64,000 nucleotides of DNA from Rhodocyclus purpureus (GCF_016653115.1 NZ_NHRX01000038.1:17723-81722), one strand, 5' to 3'; positions 1 to 13,009 are shown, counted from the first letter of the stretch. The notes: a model not told the origin generated them from the sequence alone. A program made the numbers and translations.

Positions 1-468
1 GCGGTCCTGCCCTACCTGCGCGGTGACACCTTGCTCGACGTCGGCAGCGGTGGTGGCATGCCGGGGATTCCGCTGGCGATCGCGCGTCCCGACCTGGCGG
101 TGACGCTGCTCGACAGCAATTCGAAGAAGACCGCCTTCCTGCGCCAGGCAGTGATCGAGCTGAAGCTCGCCAATGTCAGCGTGCACTGCGGGCGGATCGA
201 GGAATTCCGGCCAGAGCAGCCGTTCGCGAGCATCGTCTCGCGCGCCTTCGCCGAACTGGCCGACTTCGTCCGCCCGACGCGGTCGCTGCTGGCGGCGGAC
301 GGCTGCTGGCTGGCGATGAAGGGGCTCATTCCGCACGACGAGATCGCGCGTCTGCCGAGTGGAATCGTCGTCGCCGAGACCCTGCCGCTCGCCGTTCCCG
401 GCGTCGATGGCGAACGGCATCTCTTGATCCTCAAGGATGGCGAAACTGCAGCGAAAGAGGGAGTCTGA
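1..468 (+). CDS. rsmG: 16S rRNA (guanine-527-N7)-methyltransferase, 3' part
   Basis: RsmG (GidB) uses S-adenosylmethionine to methylate N7 of G527 in 16S rRNA. The reading frame is open from base 1, so the gene starts upstream and only the C-terminal 155 residues are visible. The SAM-binding glycine motif LLDVGSGGGMPG is encoded near 31-66, followed by the acidic VTLLDSN strand typical of Rossmann methyltransferases. The stop is at 466-468. The order rsmG-parA-parB is common near the replication origin of proteobacteria. Part of the N-terminal domain is missing only because the window cuts it. Confidence 0.95.
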   Translation, partial: AVLPYLRGDTLLDVGSGGGMPGIPLAIARPDLAVTLLDSNSKKTAFLRQAVIELKLANVSVHCGRIEEFRPEQPFASIVSRAFAELADFVRPTRSLLAADGCWLAMKGLIPHDEIARLPSGIVVAETLPLAVPGVDGERHLLILKDGETAAKEGV

Positions 469-517
469 ATTGGCGAGCCTGCATCCTGAAGCGCCCGAGA
501 ACGTGGAGAAAGCGTCC

Positions 518-1306
518 GTGCGCAAGCAGAAGATCTTCGCGGTTACCAACCAGAAGGGCGGCGTCGGCAAGACGACGACTGCGGTGAACCTCTCCGCCAG
601 CCTCGCCGCGCTCGGCCAGCGCGTGCTCATGATCGACCTCGATCCGCAGGGCAACGCGACCACCGGCTGCGGCGTGCACAAGCGCGAGGCGCTGCCGACC
701 GTCTATCAGCTGCTGATCGGCCGCTCGACCTTCGCCGAGGTGCGCCTGCACACCGAGTTCGGCTTCGACATCCTGCCCGCCAACCGTGAGCTGGCCGGCG
801 CCGAGGTCGAACTGATCCAGATGGAGCGTCGTGAATACCGGCTGCGCGACGCGCTCGCACCGGCGCTCGCCGACTACGATTTCATCCTCATGGACTGCCC
901 GCCGGCGCTCAACTTGCTCACCGTCAACGGGCTGGCTGCTGCCGATTCGGTGATCATCCCGATGCAGTGCGAGTACTACGCGCTCGAGGGCTTGAGTGAC
1001 CTCGTCGCGACGCTGAAGAAGGTGCGTTCGCACCTCAATTCGCGCCTGCAGATCGAGGGCCTGTTGCGCACCATGTACGACCCGCGCTCGACCCTGACGC
1101 AACAGGTGTCCGCCGAACTCGACAGTCACTTCGGCGACAAGGTCTATCGCACGATCATCCCGCGCAACGTGCGCCTCGCCGAGGCGCCTTCCTACGCCAA
1201 GCCGGTGACCTTCTTCGATCGCAATTCGCGCGGCGCGCAGGCCTACATGGCGCTGGCGCAGGAGGTGCTCGACCGCCGCGCCGCCACAGGGGAAAGTCAG
1301 CAATGA
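518..1306 (+). CDS. parA: Chromosome-partitioning ATPase ParA (Soj family)
   Basis: ParA is a deviant-Walker ATPase that works with ParB and parS to move origins. The P-loop KGGVGKTT lies at residues 13-20 and the second acidic motif is MDCPPAL. I chose the GTG at 518 because GGAGAA lies 7 bases upstream and the product is then 262 residues, the usual family length. An in-frame ATG at 437 would overlap rsmG by 32 bases and add 27 residues unlike the family. The stop overlaps the parB start as ATGA at 1303, which indicates translational coupling. Confidence 0.95.
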   Translation: MRKQKIFAVTNQKGGVGKTTTAVNLSASLAALGQRVLMIDLDPQGNATTGCGVHKREALPTVYQLLIGRSTFAEVRLHTEFGFDILPANRELAGAEVELIQMERREYRLRDALAPALADYDFILMDCPPALNLLTVNGLAAADSVIIPMQCEYYALEGLSDLVATLKKVRSHLNSRLQIEGLLRTMYDPRSTLTQQVSAELDSHFGDKVYRTIIPRNVRLAEAPSYAKPVTFFDRNSRGAQAYMALAQEVLDRRAATGESQQ

Positions 1307-2160
1307 AACTCAAGGGACTGGGACGCGGGCTCGACGCCCTGCTTGCCGGCGACAGCAGCGAGCGCCGCGAGGAGCAGCGCTCGCTGCCGCCTGCGCGGCT
1401 GTCACCGGGGCGCTACCAGCCGCGTACCCGCATGGATCCCGTCTCGCTCGAAGAGCTCGCCGCGTCGATCCGCGCCCAGGGCCTGATGCAGCCGATCCTC
1501 GTCCGCCCGCTGCCCGGCGACCTCGGCGAGGAGCGCTACGAGATCATCGCCGGCGAGCGCCGCTGGCGCGCGGCCCAGCTCGCCGGCCTCACCGAAGTGC
1601 CGACGCTGATCCGCGACATCCCCGACGAAGCGGCGATGGCGATGGCGCTGATCGAGAACATCCAGCGCGAGAACCTCAATCCGCTCGAGGAAGCGCAGGG
1701 CCTGCAGCGCCTGGTCGACGAGTTCGGCATGACCCACCAGCAGGCTGCCGACGCGGTCGGCCGCTCGCGCCCGGCGGCGTCGAACCTCCTGCGCCTGCTG
1801 CAGCTGGCACCACCGGTGCAGGAACTGCTGATGCGCGGCTCGATCGAGATGGGGCACGCGCGCGCGCTGCTGCCGCTCGCCGGGGCCCAGCAGGTCCAGC
1901 TCGCCCAGCGCGCGGCGGCACGCGGACTGTCGGTGCGCGAGGTCGAGCGCGCCGCCCAGCGCGCGCTGAAGCCGCCCGCCTCCCCGGCCGAGCAACGCCC
2001 CGACCGCGACCTCCTGCGCCTGCAGGAGGAACTGTCCGACCTCTTCGGCGCGCGCGTCGAGATCCGCGCCAACCGCAAGGGCGCCGGCAAGGTGCTGGTC
2101 GATTTCGGCGATCTCGACCAGCTCGAAGGCATCCTCGATCGCCTGCGCGGGACGGCATGA
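1303..2160 (+). CDS. parB: Chromosome-partitioning protein ParB
   Basis: ParB is the CTP-dependent clamp that loads at parS and spreads. This 285-residue protein starts with the short ParA-interacting segment (KGLGRGLDALL). It then has the ParB N-terminal domain with the GERRWRAAQLAG box and the ENIQRENLNPLEEA motif, the central helix-turn-helix, and a C-terminal dimerisation segment. It overlaps parA by 4 bases. I saw no parS copy (GTTTCACGTGAAAC-type 16-mer) in the window, so the nearest centromere site is probably outside it. Confidence 0.95.
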   Translation: MKLKGLGRGLDALLAGDSSERREEQRSLPPARLSPGRYQPRTRMDPVSLEELAASIRAQGLMQPILVRPLPGDLGEERYEIIAGERRWRAAQLAGLTEVPTLIRDIPDEAAMAMALIENIQRENLNPLEEAQGLQRLVDEFGMTHQQAADAVGRSRPAASNLLRLLQLAPPVQELLMRGSIEMGHARALLPLAGAQQVQLAQRAAARGLSVREVERAAQRALKPPASPAEQRPDRDLLRLQEELSDLFGARVEIRANRKGAGKVLVDFGDLDQLEGILDRLRGTA

Positions 2161-2269
2161 CCCCGAGCGAAGGGACCGTCTCGCTGATGACACACCGGTA
2201 AGAAGTCTTGACTCTTATATAAGACATTTGTTACCTTTCACACGCCTTAGCAGCAGAGCCGCGAAAACC

Positions 2270-2298
2270 TTGATTTAAGGCGGCGATTCGCTTACCAT
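2270..2298 (+). promoter_or_regulatory. Candidate sigma-70 promoter of the atp operon
   Basis: TTGATT (2270-2275) and TACCAT (2293-2298) are separated by 17 bases, about 30 bases before the atpI start at 2330. The gap between parB and atpI (2161-2329) is clearly AT-richer than its surroundings. A second -35-like TTGACT occurs at 2208-2213 but has no good -10 at the right distance. This is inferred from pattern only. Confidence 0.45.
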
Positions 2299-2329
2299 AC
2301 TGCGGCCTTATTGCGGTAAGCGGTTGCCG

Positions 2330-3884
<1,555 letters not shown>

Positions 3885-3924
3885 GCGTCTTGCCGCAGAA
3901 CCGCAATAGACGAAAGGTTCGTCC

Positions 3925-4395
3925 ATGAACATCAATGCAACCCTGATTGCGCAGGCCATCATGTTCGGCCTGTTCGTCTGGTTCTGCATGCGCTTCGTCT
4001 GGCCGCCGATTACGGCGGCCCTCGCCGCGCGGCAGAAGCAGATCGCCGACGGGCTCGCCTCGAGCGAGCGCGGCCGCAACGAACTGGAACTGGCGACCAA
4101 GCGCGCGTCCACGATCCTGCACGAGGCCAAGCAGCAGGCTGCCGACCTCGTCGCCCAAGCTGAAAAGCGCGGCGTCGCGATCATCGAGGAAGCCAAGGAA
4201 CAGGCCCGTGTCGAAGGCGATCGCATCATCGTCGGCGCCAAGGCCGAAATCGAACAGGAAGTCAGCCGTGCGAAGGAGCAACTGCGTGACCAAGTCGCGC
4301 ACCTGGCCGTCGCCGGTGCCGAGCAGATCCTGCGCCGCGAAGTCGATGCCAAGGCGCACGCCGACATGCTCGCCTCGCTGAAGGGTGGTCTCTGA
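3925..4395 (+). CDS. atpF: F1Fo ATP synthase subunit b
   Basis: Subunit b (156 residues) is the peripheral stalk. It has one N-terminal membrane helix (about residues 5-25, with MFGLFVWFCMRFVWPPI) followed by a long charged helix rich in Ala, Glu and Lys that dimerises and reaches F1. AGGTTCGTCC precedes the ATG. It ends 3 bases before atpH, consistent with co-translation. Confidence 0.96.
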   Translation: MNINATLIAQAIMFGLFVWFCMRFVWPPITAALAARQKQIADGLASSERGRNELELATKRASTILHEAKQQAADLVAQAEKRGVAIIEEAKEQARVEGDRIIVGAKAEIEQEVSRAKEQLRDQVAHLAVAGAEQILRREVDAKAHADMLASLKGGL

Positions 4396-4398
4396 GCC

Positions 4399-4935
4399 AT
4401 GGCTGAACTCGTCACCATCGCGCGCCCCTACGCCGAGGCGGTCTTCCGCCTGGCGAAGGAAAAGCAGGCGCTGACGGTCTGGTCGGAACGGCTGTCACTG
4501 CTCTCGGCCATCGCCGCCGACGAGCGTGTGCGTACTTGCCTCAGCGATCCCGAAACCAACGCTTCCCAGAAAGGGGAACTGGTTTCGTCGCTGGCAGGCA
4601 AGGCGCTCGGTGACGACGAGATCAACCTGATCCGCATCCTCGCCGAAAACGGCCGTCTGCTCCTGCTGCCTGAAATCGCCACCCTGTTCGAGGAGCTCAA
4701 GGGCGCCGAAGAGGGGGTCAAGGAAGCGACCATCCACAGCGCCTATCCGCTCGACGACGCGCAACTCGCCACCCTGCTGGTGGAACTCGAGGCGCGTTTC
4801 GCAAGCAAGCTCAAGGCCGAAGTAGTCGTCGATCAGTCCCTGATCGGCGGCGTCAAGATCGTGGTTGGCGACCAGGTGCTCGACATGTCCGTACGCGGCA
4901 AGCTCGAGGCCCTCGAGTCGGCGCTCAAGAATTAG
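4399..4935 (+). CDS. atpH: F1Fo ATP synthase subunit delta
   Basis: This 178-residue subunit joins the peripheral stalk to the top of F1. The N-terminal six-helix domain begins ARPYAEAVFRLA, and the conserved C-terminal signature is near VDQSLIGGVKIVVGDQVLD. It sits between atpF and atpA with short spacers on both sides, and the length is normal. Confidence 0.96.
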   Translation: MAELVTIARPYAEAVFRLAKEKQALTVWSERLSLLSAIAADERVRTCLSDPETNASQKGELVSSLAGKALGDDEINLIRILAENGRLLLLPEIATLFEELKGAEEGVKEATIHSAYPLDDAQLATLLVELEARFASKLKAEVVVDQSLIGGVKIVVGDQVLDMSVRGKLEALESALKN

Positions 4936-4944
4936 GAGAACTCC

Positions 4945-6486
4945 ATGCAGCAGTTGAACCCTTCCGAAATCAGCGAACTGATCAAGACGAAGATCCAGAA
5001 TCTTCAGTCGGGCGCTGATCTGCGCACGCAGGGCACGGTCGTCTCCGTGACCGACGGCATCTGCCGTGTGCATGGCCTGACCGACGTCATGCAAGGTGAA
5101 ATGCTCGAATTCCCGGGCAACACCTTCGGCATGGCGCTGAACCTCGAGCGCGACTCCGTCGGCGCCGTCGTTCTCGGTGAATACGAACACATCTCCGAAG
5201 GCGATACGGTCAAGACGACCGGTCGCATTCTCGAAGTCCCGGTCGGCCCCGAGCTGATCGGCCGCGTGGTCAACTCGCTCGGCCAGCCGATCGACGGCAA
5301 GGGCCCGCTCGGCAACAAGATCACCGACAAGATCGAGAAGGTCGCGCCTGGCGTCATCTGGCGTAAGTCGGTTTCGCAGCCGGTGCAGACCGGTCTGAAG
5401 TCGGTCGACTCGATGGTGCCGGTCGGCCGCGGCCAGCGCGAACTGATCATCGGCGACCGCCAGACCGGCAAGACCGCGGTGGCGATCGACACGATCATCA
5501 ACCAGAAGGGTCAGAACATGACCTGTATCTACGTTGCCGTCGGTCAGAAGGCCTCGACCATCGCCAACGTGGTACGCAAGCTCGAAGAAAACGGCGCGAT
5601 GGAATACACCATCGTCGTCGCTGCCTCGGCCTCCGAATCGGCTGCGCTGCAGTTCATCGCGCCGTACGCCGGCTGCACGATGGGCGAGTACTTCCGCGAC
5701 CGCGGCCAGGACGCCCTGATCATTTACGACGATCTGACCAAGCAGGCCTGGGCCTACCGTCAGGTGTCGCTGCTGCTGCGCCGTCCGCCGGGCCGTGAAG
5801 CCTACCCGGGCGACGTCTTCTACCTGCACTCGCGTCTGCTCGAGCGCGCCGCGCGCGTCTCGGAAGAGTGGGTCGAGCGCTTCACCAACGGTGAAGTCAA
5901 GGGCAAGACCGGTTCGCTGACCGCGCTGCCGATCATCGAAACACAGGCCGGCGACGTTTCCGCGTTCGTTCCGACCAACGTCATCTCGATTACCGACGGC
6001 CAGATCTTCCTGGAAACCGACCTCTTCAACGCCGGCATCCGTCCCGCCATCAACGCGGGTATCTCGGTGTCCCGCGTCGGTGGTGCCGCGCAGACCAAGA
6101 TCATCAAAAAGCTCGGCGGCGGTGTCCGTCTGGCGCTGGCGCAGTACCGCGAACTCGCGGCCTTCGCCCAGTTCGCTTCCGACCTCGACGAAGCCACGCG
6201 CAAGCAGCTCGAACGCGGCCGTCTGGTCACGGAACTGATGAAGCAGCCGCAGTACGCGCCGCTGTCGGTGTCCGAAATGGGCATCACGCTGCTGGCGGTG
6301 AACAAGGGCTTCTTCGACAGCGTCGAAGTCAAGCGCGCGCTCGACATCGAACGCCATCTGCACGCCTACGTGAAGCAGAAGCATCCGGACCTGATCACCA
6401 AGATCGAGACGAGCAAGGATCTTGACGCCGACGCCGAGCAGCAGCTCAGCAAGGCGCTCGAGGAGTTCAAGGCCACTCTGGTCTGA
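4945..6486 (+). CDS. atpA: F1Fo ATP synthase subunit alpha
   Basis: Alpha (513 residues) is the non-catalytic nucleotide-binding subunit of F1. The Walker A motif is GDRQTGKT (near residue 170), Walker B lies at ALIIYDDL, and the family signature [10 protein letters not shown] is present. An AGGAGAA ribosome site is 5 bases before the ATG. The long open frames on the opposite strand (about 4495-6603) come from high GC at third codon positions and are not genes. Confidence 0.98.
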   Translation: MQQLNPSEISELIKTKIQNLQSGADLRTQGTVVSVTDGICRVHGLTDVMQGEMLEFPGNTFGMALNLERDSVGAVVLGEYEHISEGDTVKTTGRILEVPVGPELIGRVVNSLGQPIDGKGPLGNKITDKIEKVAPGVIWRKSVSQPVQTGLKSVDSMVPVGRGQRELIIGDRQTGKTAVAIDTIINQKGQNMTCIYVAVGQKASTIANVVRKLEENGAMEYTIVVAASASESAALQFIAPYAGCTMGEYFRDRGQDALIIYDDLTKQAWAYRQVSLLLRRPPGREAYPGDVFYLHSRLLERAARVSEEWVERFTNGEVKGKTGSLTALPIIETQAGDVSAFVPTNVISITDGQIFLETDLFNAGIRPAINAGISVSRVGGAAQTKIIKKLGGGVRLALAQYRELAAFAQFASDLDEATRKQLERGRLVTELMKQPQYAPLSVSEMGITLLAVNKGFFDSVEVKRALDIERHLHAYVKQKHPDLITKIETSKDLDADAEQQLSKALEEFKATLV

Positions 6487-6502
6487 CGGTCGGGAGAGCG
6501 CC

Positions 6503-8804
<2,302 letters not shown>

Positions 8805-8826
8805 GTCTAGCCGCGCGCAAGCGCTA

Positions 8827-8862
8827 CGCGCCGGCCCCGGAAGCACTCCGCAGGCCGGCGCG
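8827..8862 (+). repeat. Perfect 10-bp inverted repeat between atpD and atpC
   Basis: CGCGCCGGCC (8827-8836) and GGCCGGCGCG (8853-8862) form a perfect stem with a 16-base loop. No T-run follows, so it does not look like a full terminator. It may lower atpC expression, stabilise the 3' end of the atpD message or act as a processing site. All three roles are inferred. Confidence 0.6.
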
Positions 8863-8948
8863 TTGTCAGCGAGCCTCAGCTAATTGCCAACGCGCTCCTG
8901 CGTCTCGCTCCCGGTCGGGAGCGACGGCATGGAGCGGCGGAGAAAGTC

Positions 8949-9386
8949 ATGTCACTCAGAGTTCATGTCGACATCGTCAGCGCCGAAGAGGAAATCTTCT
9001 CGGGTGAAACCGAGTTCGGCGTATTCCCCGGCGAAGCCGGCGAGCTGGGCATCTATCCCCAGCATTCGCAACTGATCACTCGTCTCAAGCCCGGCACCGT
9101 TCGTCTGAAGGTGCCCGATTCGGACGATCACGAGATGATCTATGTCTCGGGTGGCATTCTCGAAGTGCAACCGAGCATGATCACCGTCCTCGCCGACACG
9201 GCGATCCGTGCCGCCGATCTCGACGAAGCCAAGGCTGTCGAAGCCAAGCGTTCCGCCGAGGAAGCGCTGAAGAACCGTAGTGCGCTGGCCGATTACGCCA
9301 CCGCCGAAGCCGAACTGGCGCAGGCGATCGCGCAGCTGCAGGCGATCAAGAAGCTGCGCAACCGTGGCAGCATCGCCGCCTCGTAA
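8949..9386 (+). CDS. atpC: F1Fo ATP synthase subunit epsilon
   Basis: Epsilon (145 residues) has an N-terminal beta-sandwich ([18 protein letters not shown]) and a C-terminal helical hairpin that regulates ATP hydrolysis. The helical part contains [19 protein letters not shown]. It is the last gene of the atp operon and is followed 42 bases later by a rho-independent terminator. Its start is 144 bases after atpD, with a hairpin between them. Confidence 0.96.
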   Translation: MSLRVHVDIVSAEEEIFSGETEFGVFPGEAGELGIYPQHSQLITRLKPGTVRLKVPDSDDHEMIYVSGGILEVQPSMITVLADTAIRAADLDEAKAVEAKRSAEEALKNRSALADYATAEAELAQAIAQLQAIKKLRNRGSIAAS

Positions 9387-9428
9387 GTCGAGTTGAAGAT
9401 TGCGCCGTCCGCGGACGGATGATCTGCG

Positions 9429-9464
9429 AAAAGGCCGGACATCGAAAGATGCTCCGGCCTTTTT
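9429..9464 (+). terminator. Rho-independent terminator after atpC
   Basis: AAAAGGCCGGA (9429-9439) pairs with TCCGGCCTTTT (9453-9463), leaving a 13-base loop, and the T-run ends the structure. The stem is GC-rich and strong. It lies only about 26 bases before the start of the next gene, which leaves no room for a separate promoter between them. Confidence 0.85.
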
Positions 9465-9490
9465 GCATCGAACGAAGGCCCGAATTGATC

Positions 9491-10237
9491 ATGAAGAAGA
9501 AACTGCTCATTGCTAGCGCGCTCGCCCTGATCGCGAGCGGAGGCATTCAAGGCGCCGAGGAAAACCACGCTCACTGGAGCTATAGCGGCACGACCGACCC
9601 CCGCCACTGGGGTGAGTTGCAGCAAGGCTTCGCCACGTGCAAGATCGGCAAGGAGCAGTCGCCGATCGACATCCGTGACGCGAAGAAGGGCGACCTGCCG
9701 GCGATCGGCTTCGCCTACAAGCCCGGTCCAGCCGAGATCGTGAACAACGGCCACACGATCCAGGTCAATCCGGCCGCCGGCGGCACCCTGACGCTGGCCT
9801 CGGGCGAGTACGAGCTCTTGCAGTTCCACTTCCACGCGCCTGGCGAGGAAAGGATCAAAGGCAAGGCCTATCCGCTGGGGGCCCACCTCGTGCATCGTGA
9901 CGAAGAGGGCAAGCTCGCGGTAGTCGGCATCCTCTTCAAGGTCGGCAAGGAAAACCCGGTCCTCGCGCGGATCTTCGACGCAATGCCGACGCAGCCCGGC
10001 AGCAAGGCGGTGCTGCCCGGCGATCTGAACGTCGCCGACTTGTTGCCCGCCAGCCGCGGCTACTATGCCTTCACCGGTTCGCTGACGACCCCCCCCTGCA
10101 GTGAAGGCGTCCGTTGGCAGATCCTGGGTCAGCCCCTTGAACTCTCCAAGGCACAGCTCGCTGCGTTCAGGAAGATCTATCCGATGAATGCGCGCCCGGT
10201 ACAGCCGCTCAACGGACGCAGGGTCGAGAAGAGCTGA
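9491..10237 (+). CDS. cah: Periplasmic alpha-carbonic anhydrase
   Basis: Interconverts CO2 and bicarbonate at a zinc site. This 248-residue protein has a clear signal peptide (residues 1 to about 22). Zinc ligands are His113, His115 (QFHFHAP) and His132 (AHLVH), and Cys50 and Cys203 can form the usual disulfide. The second-shell pair is altered: the family's Glu before AHLVH is Gly130, and the His that follows the conserved Glu in the SEH motif is Glu120. The ATG at 9491 directly precedes the signal peptide; an upstream frame start at 9419 would translate the terminator. Activity is likely but the shell changes make it uncertain. Confidence 0.9.
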   Translation: MKKKLLIASALALIASGGIQGAEENHAHWSYSGTTDPRHWGELQQGFATCKIGKEQSPIDIRDAKKGDLPAIGFAYKPGPAEIVNNGHTIQVNPAAGGTLTLASGEYELLQFHFHAPGEERIKGKAYPLGAHLVHRDEEGKLAVVGILFKVGKENPVLARIFDAMPTQPGSKAVLPGDLNVADLLPASRGYYAFTGSLTTPPCSEGVRWQILGQPLELSKAQLAAFRKIYPMNARPVQPLNGRRVEKS

Positions 10238-10285
10238 AGCGCCCCTTGAAGCGGGAGACGCCGGAAAATCGCTTCCGGCGCTCCG

Positions 10286-10894
10286 TCAGCGCTGCAGCGG
10301 GCGCGCCTGTTCGATCCGCTGCAGGCGCTTTTCCAGCCGCGCCAGATCGCCATCCAGGGCATCGATTTCGCTGCAGAATGCGCCGAAGGCCTCGCGTGAG
10401 GTGACGGCCTGCTTCTCGAACACGAGATACTCGCCGAGGTTGCGCGCACCACGGTTCATCGCCTCGCGCTGCCAGGCGCCGAAGCGGCGGGCGCCGTCGA
10501 CGATGCGGCGGGCGGCGATGTCACCGAAGGTCGTCCCGCCGAAGATGCGTGCCAGATCGTCCTCGACGTCCCAGCGCAGGTTGCGCGCGATGAAACCGAG
10601 CGCCTCGGCGAACTCGATCGATCCCGAGATGCGCGTTGCGCCGACAATCGACGCACGGTCGCTGAGCGCGCGCGACAGGGTGTCGTCGGGCAGGCGCAGT
10701 GTCACCAGCGCTTCGGTGCCGGCCGGCGCCTCGACGAACAGTCCTTCCGGGGTAACCGCGACCGTCATCGACCAGTCGCGGAATTCGACGCGCGCCGCCT
10801 GCCCGGCGAAGGGCGTGAGCCGCGTCGTCGCCCAGCGCTCGTTGCCGAGCAGGCGATTGACGAAACGCAGGGCGGGGGCGGCGAGCAGCGACAC
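10286..10894 (-). CDS. ubiJ: Ubiquinone biosynthesis accessory factor UbiJ (SCP2 domain)
   Basis: UbiJ is a lipid-binding SCP2-fold protein that supports ubiquinone synthesis together with UbiK and UbiE. About 202 residues are read from a GTG at 10894, two bases after the stop of the upstream Tim44-like gene. The SCP2 region carries VEFRDWSMTVAVTPEGLFVE, and the C-terminal part is a coiled coil (DALDGDLARLEKRLQRIEQ). It is last in the leftward run ubiE - Tim44-like - ubiJ. In E. coli ubiJ also follows ubiE, which supports the call. Confidence 0.85.
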   Translation of the reverse strand: MSLLAAPALRFVNRLLGNERWATTRLTPFAGQAARVEFRDWSMTVAVTPEGLFVEAPAGTEALVTLRLPDDTLSRALSDRASIVGATRISGSIEFAEALGFIARNLRWDVEDDLARIFGGTTFGDIAARRIVDGARRFGAWQREAMNRGARNLGEYLVFEKQAVTSREAFGAFCSEIDALDGDLARLEKRLQRIEQARPLQR

Positions 10895-10896
10895 GA

Positions 10897-11823
10897 TCAG
10901 GCGACCTGCTGGATGCCGGCGACGGTCCAGCCGCGATCGCCGGTGACGGGCTTGGCGAGGTTCCACACCTCGCTGAAGGGCTCGGCGGCGGCACCGGCTT
11001 GCTCACGGATGGTCCCGGAGAAATGCACGCTGGCGATGTGGCGGTCGCCTTCGGTGACGACTTCGAGCAGTTGCGCTTCGAGCGTGACGACGTCGGTCTG
11101 CTGCGTCGCACCCTGGCGCTCGTCGAGCTGCATCTTGACCTCGGCGAAGACCTCGGGGCTCAGGAACTCGCGCAGGTCGGCGACATCGCCGCGGTCGTTG
11201 GCAGCCTGCAGGCGGACGAAGTTGAGCTTGGCGACGCGCAGGAAGCCCTCGGCGTCGAAGTCGGCCGGGATCGACGGCGCTGCCTTGAAGTCGGCGCCGA
11301 GCAGTTCGCCCGGAGTGCCGGCGGCCGGCGCGGCCTGGCTGCCCGTGGTATCGGCCAGCGAGGAGCGCAGCGAGCCGACCGAAGTGGCCGGAGTCGGTGC
11401 AGGAGTCGCCACGGAGTGTGCTGCAGCGCCAGTACCCGCGCCGGCGTAGCCGAGCTGCGGCGCCTTCGCCTTGCCGCGGTTCATGAGCATGCGCACGACG
11501 AAGATCGCGACCATCGCCAGCAGCGCGATGAGCAGGAAGTTGGCCAGTTCTTCACCGAAGCCGAAGTGCGAGGCGAGGGCGGCCAGTCCGAGACCGGCGG
11601 CAAGGCCGGCGAGCGGGCCCATCCAGTTGCGCTTGGGCGTTGCGGCAGCCGGGGTGGTGGGGGCGGGGGCGGCACGCTGTGCAGCCGGGGCCTGCGGTGC
11701 CGGCGTCGCCGAACGCTGCATGCCGACCGACTTGCCGCCGCCGACACGCGCGGCTTCGGCGTTGCCGACCAGCATGCCGAGGCTGAACACCGAGAGGCAA
11801 AGGGCGATCAGGAATTTACGCAT
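10897..11823 (-). CDS. Tim44-like domain membrane protein
   Basis: This 308-residue protein has a signal or anchor sequence (residues 1-24) and an Ala/Pro-rich linker (35-65). A glycine-rich hydrophobic segment and a second membrane helix follow (about 67-112). The C-terminal Tim44-like/NTF2-fold domain spans about 180-308 and ends WTVAGIQQV. Bacterial Tim44-like proteins are cell-envelope proteins of unsettled function, sometimes linked to ribosome or protein-export factors. It is placed tightly between ubiE and ubiJ, with 12 and 2 bases around it, so it is probably co-transcribed. Confidence 0.85.
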   Translation of the reverse strand: MRKFLIALCLSVFSLGMLVGNAEAARVGGGKSVGMQRSATPAPQAPAAQRAAPAPTTPAAATPKRNWMGPLAGLAAGLGLAALASHFGFGEELANFLLIALLAMVAIFVVRMLMNRGKAKAPQLGYAGAGTGAAAHSVATPAPTPATSVGSLRSSLADTTGSQAAPAAGTPGELLGADFKAAPSIPADFDAEGFLRVAKLNFVRLQAANDRGDVADLREFLSPEVFAEVKMQLDERQGATQQTDVVTLEAQLLEVVTEGDRHIASVHFSGTIREQAGAAAEPFSEVWNLAKPVTGDRGWTVAGIQQVA

Positions 11824-11835
11824 GGGGACTCCTCC

Positions 11836-12576
11836 TCAGAACTTGAAACCACGGTGCAGGGCGACGACACCGAAGGTCATGTTGAAGTAATCGACACGCT
11901 CGAAGCCGACTTGTTCCATCATCGCCTTCAGCGTCTCCTGGTCCGGGTGCACGCGGATCGATTCGGACAGGTACTGGTAGCTCGCCGCATCCTGCGTCAC
12001 CAGCTGGCCGATGCGCGGGATGATCTTGAACGAATAGAAATCGTAGAACGGCGCCAGCGGCTTCCACACCTGCGAGAACTCCAGCACCAGCAGGCGGCCG
12101 CCCGGACGCAGCACGCGGTACATCTCGGCCAGCGCGACGTCCTTGTGCGTCATGTTGCGCAGGCCGAAGGCGACGGTGACGCAGTCGAAGTGGTCGTCGG
12201 GGAAGGGCAGCTTCTCGGCGTCGCACTGTGCCGCGGCGATGGCCACGCCCTTGTCGATCAGGCGGTCGCGGCCGTGCGTCAGCATCGAGTTGTTGATGTC
12301 GGTGAGGATGACCTGGCCGGTCGGGCCGACCTTCCTGGCGAAGGCCAGCGACAGGTCGCCGGTACCGCCGGCGACGTCGAGGACGCGCGAGCCGGTGGTG
12401 ACGCCGCTCTGCGCGATCGTGAAGTTTTTCCACAGCCGGTGCAGGCCGCCGGACATGAGGTCGTTCATCAGGTCGTAGCGGCTGGCGACTGAGTCGAAAA
12501 CGTCGGCGACGCGACGGGCCTTCTCGGCTTCGGCGACGCTCTGGTAGCCGAAATGGGTGGTTTTCTGATCGTTCAT
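11836..12576 (-). CDS. ubiE: Ubiquinone/menaquinone C-methyltransferase
   Basis: UbiE is a SAM-dependent C-methyltransferase of quinone biosynthesis. The 246-residue product begins [14 protein letters not shown], the typical start. Its motifs are [17 protein letters not shown], the SAM loop [12 protein letters not shown], and [13 protein letters not shown]. The ATG at 12576 is chosen; extending upstream gives 30 residues unlike the family. It heads the leftward operon with the Tim44-like gene and ubiJ. Confidence 0.96.
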   Translation of the reverse strand: MNDQKTTHFGYQSVAEAEKARRVADVFDSVASRYDLMNDLMSGGLHRLWKNFTIAQSGVTTGSRVLDVAGGTGDLSLAFARKVGPTGQVILTDINNSMLTHGRDRLIDKGVAIAAAQCDAEKLPFPDDHFDCVTVAFGLRNMTHKDVALAEMYRVLRPGGRLLVLEFSQVWKPLAPFYDFYSFKIIPRIGQLVTQDAASYQYLSESIRVHPDQETLKAMMEQVGFERVDYFNMTFGVVALHRGFKF

Positions 12577-12631
12577 CGTGCAGGAGTAAGTAGGGTCTCG
12601 AAAGTTCGCCGGATCGGTGGTCGAGCCGGGC

Positions 12632-13009
12632 TCAAGCCGGGTCGCGACTGGCGCCGGCGGCGGCAAGCTGGTCCAGATAGCTCTGCCACAGCTCGTCGTG
12701 GTGTTTGCCGAAGTTGTACAGCAAGTCCCAGGAGTAGATCCCGCTATCGTGCCCGTCCGAAAAGACCGGCCGGATCGCGTACTGGCCGACCGGCTCGATG
12801 GCGACGATATTGACCTCGCGCTTGCCGGTCTGCAGCGTTTCCTGCCCCGGGCCGTGGCCGCGCGCCTCCGCCGAGGGAGTCCATACCCTCAGGAATTCAC
12901 AGGACAGCGAAAAACGTTCGCCGTTGTCGAAAGCGATTTCAAGCCGACGCGACTGCTGGTGCAGCGTGATCTCCGTCGGCAGCGGTGCTGCTCGGTCCAG
13001 ACCGGCCAT
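12632..13009 (-). CDS. DUF971 / GBBH-like N-terminal domain protein
   Basis: This 125-residue protein has the small beta fold found at the N-terminus of gamma-butyrobetaine hydroxylase and as stand-alone DUF971 proteins near Fe-S or quinone genes. Visible family motifs are [19 protein letters not shown], the [10 protein letters not shown] patch and [15 protein letters not shown]. The exact role is unknown. It lies 55 bases upstream of ubiE on the same strand and is probably co-transcribed with it. Confidence 0.85.
   Translation of the reverse strand: MAGLDRAAPLPTEITLHQQSRRLEIAFDNGERFSLSCEFLRVWTPSAEARGHGPGQETLQTGKREVNIVAIEPVGQYAIRPVFSDGHDSGIYSWDLLYNFGKHHDELWQSYLDQLAAAGASRDPA

Noticed and set aside
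1..2329. parS centromere sites near parAB
   Set aside because: No 16-base GTTTCACGTGAAAC-type palindrome was found; GTTTCACG at about 22319 lacks the second half.
10999..12492. A 497-codon plus-strand frame over the Tim44-like and ubiE genes
   Set aside because: Antisense to two well-supported genes and without any motif of its own.
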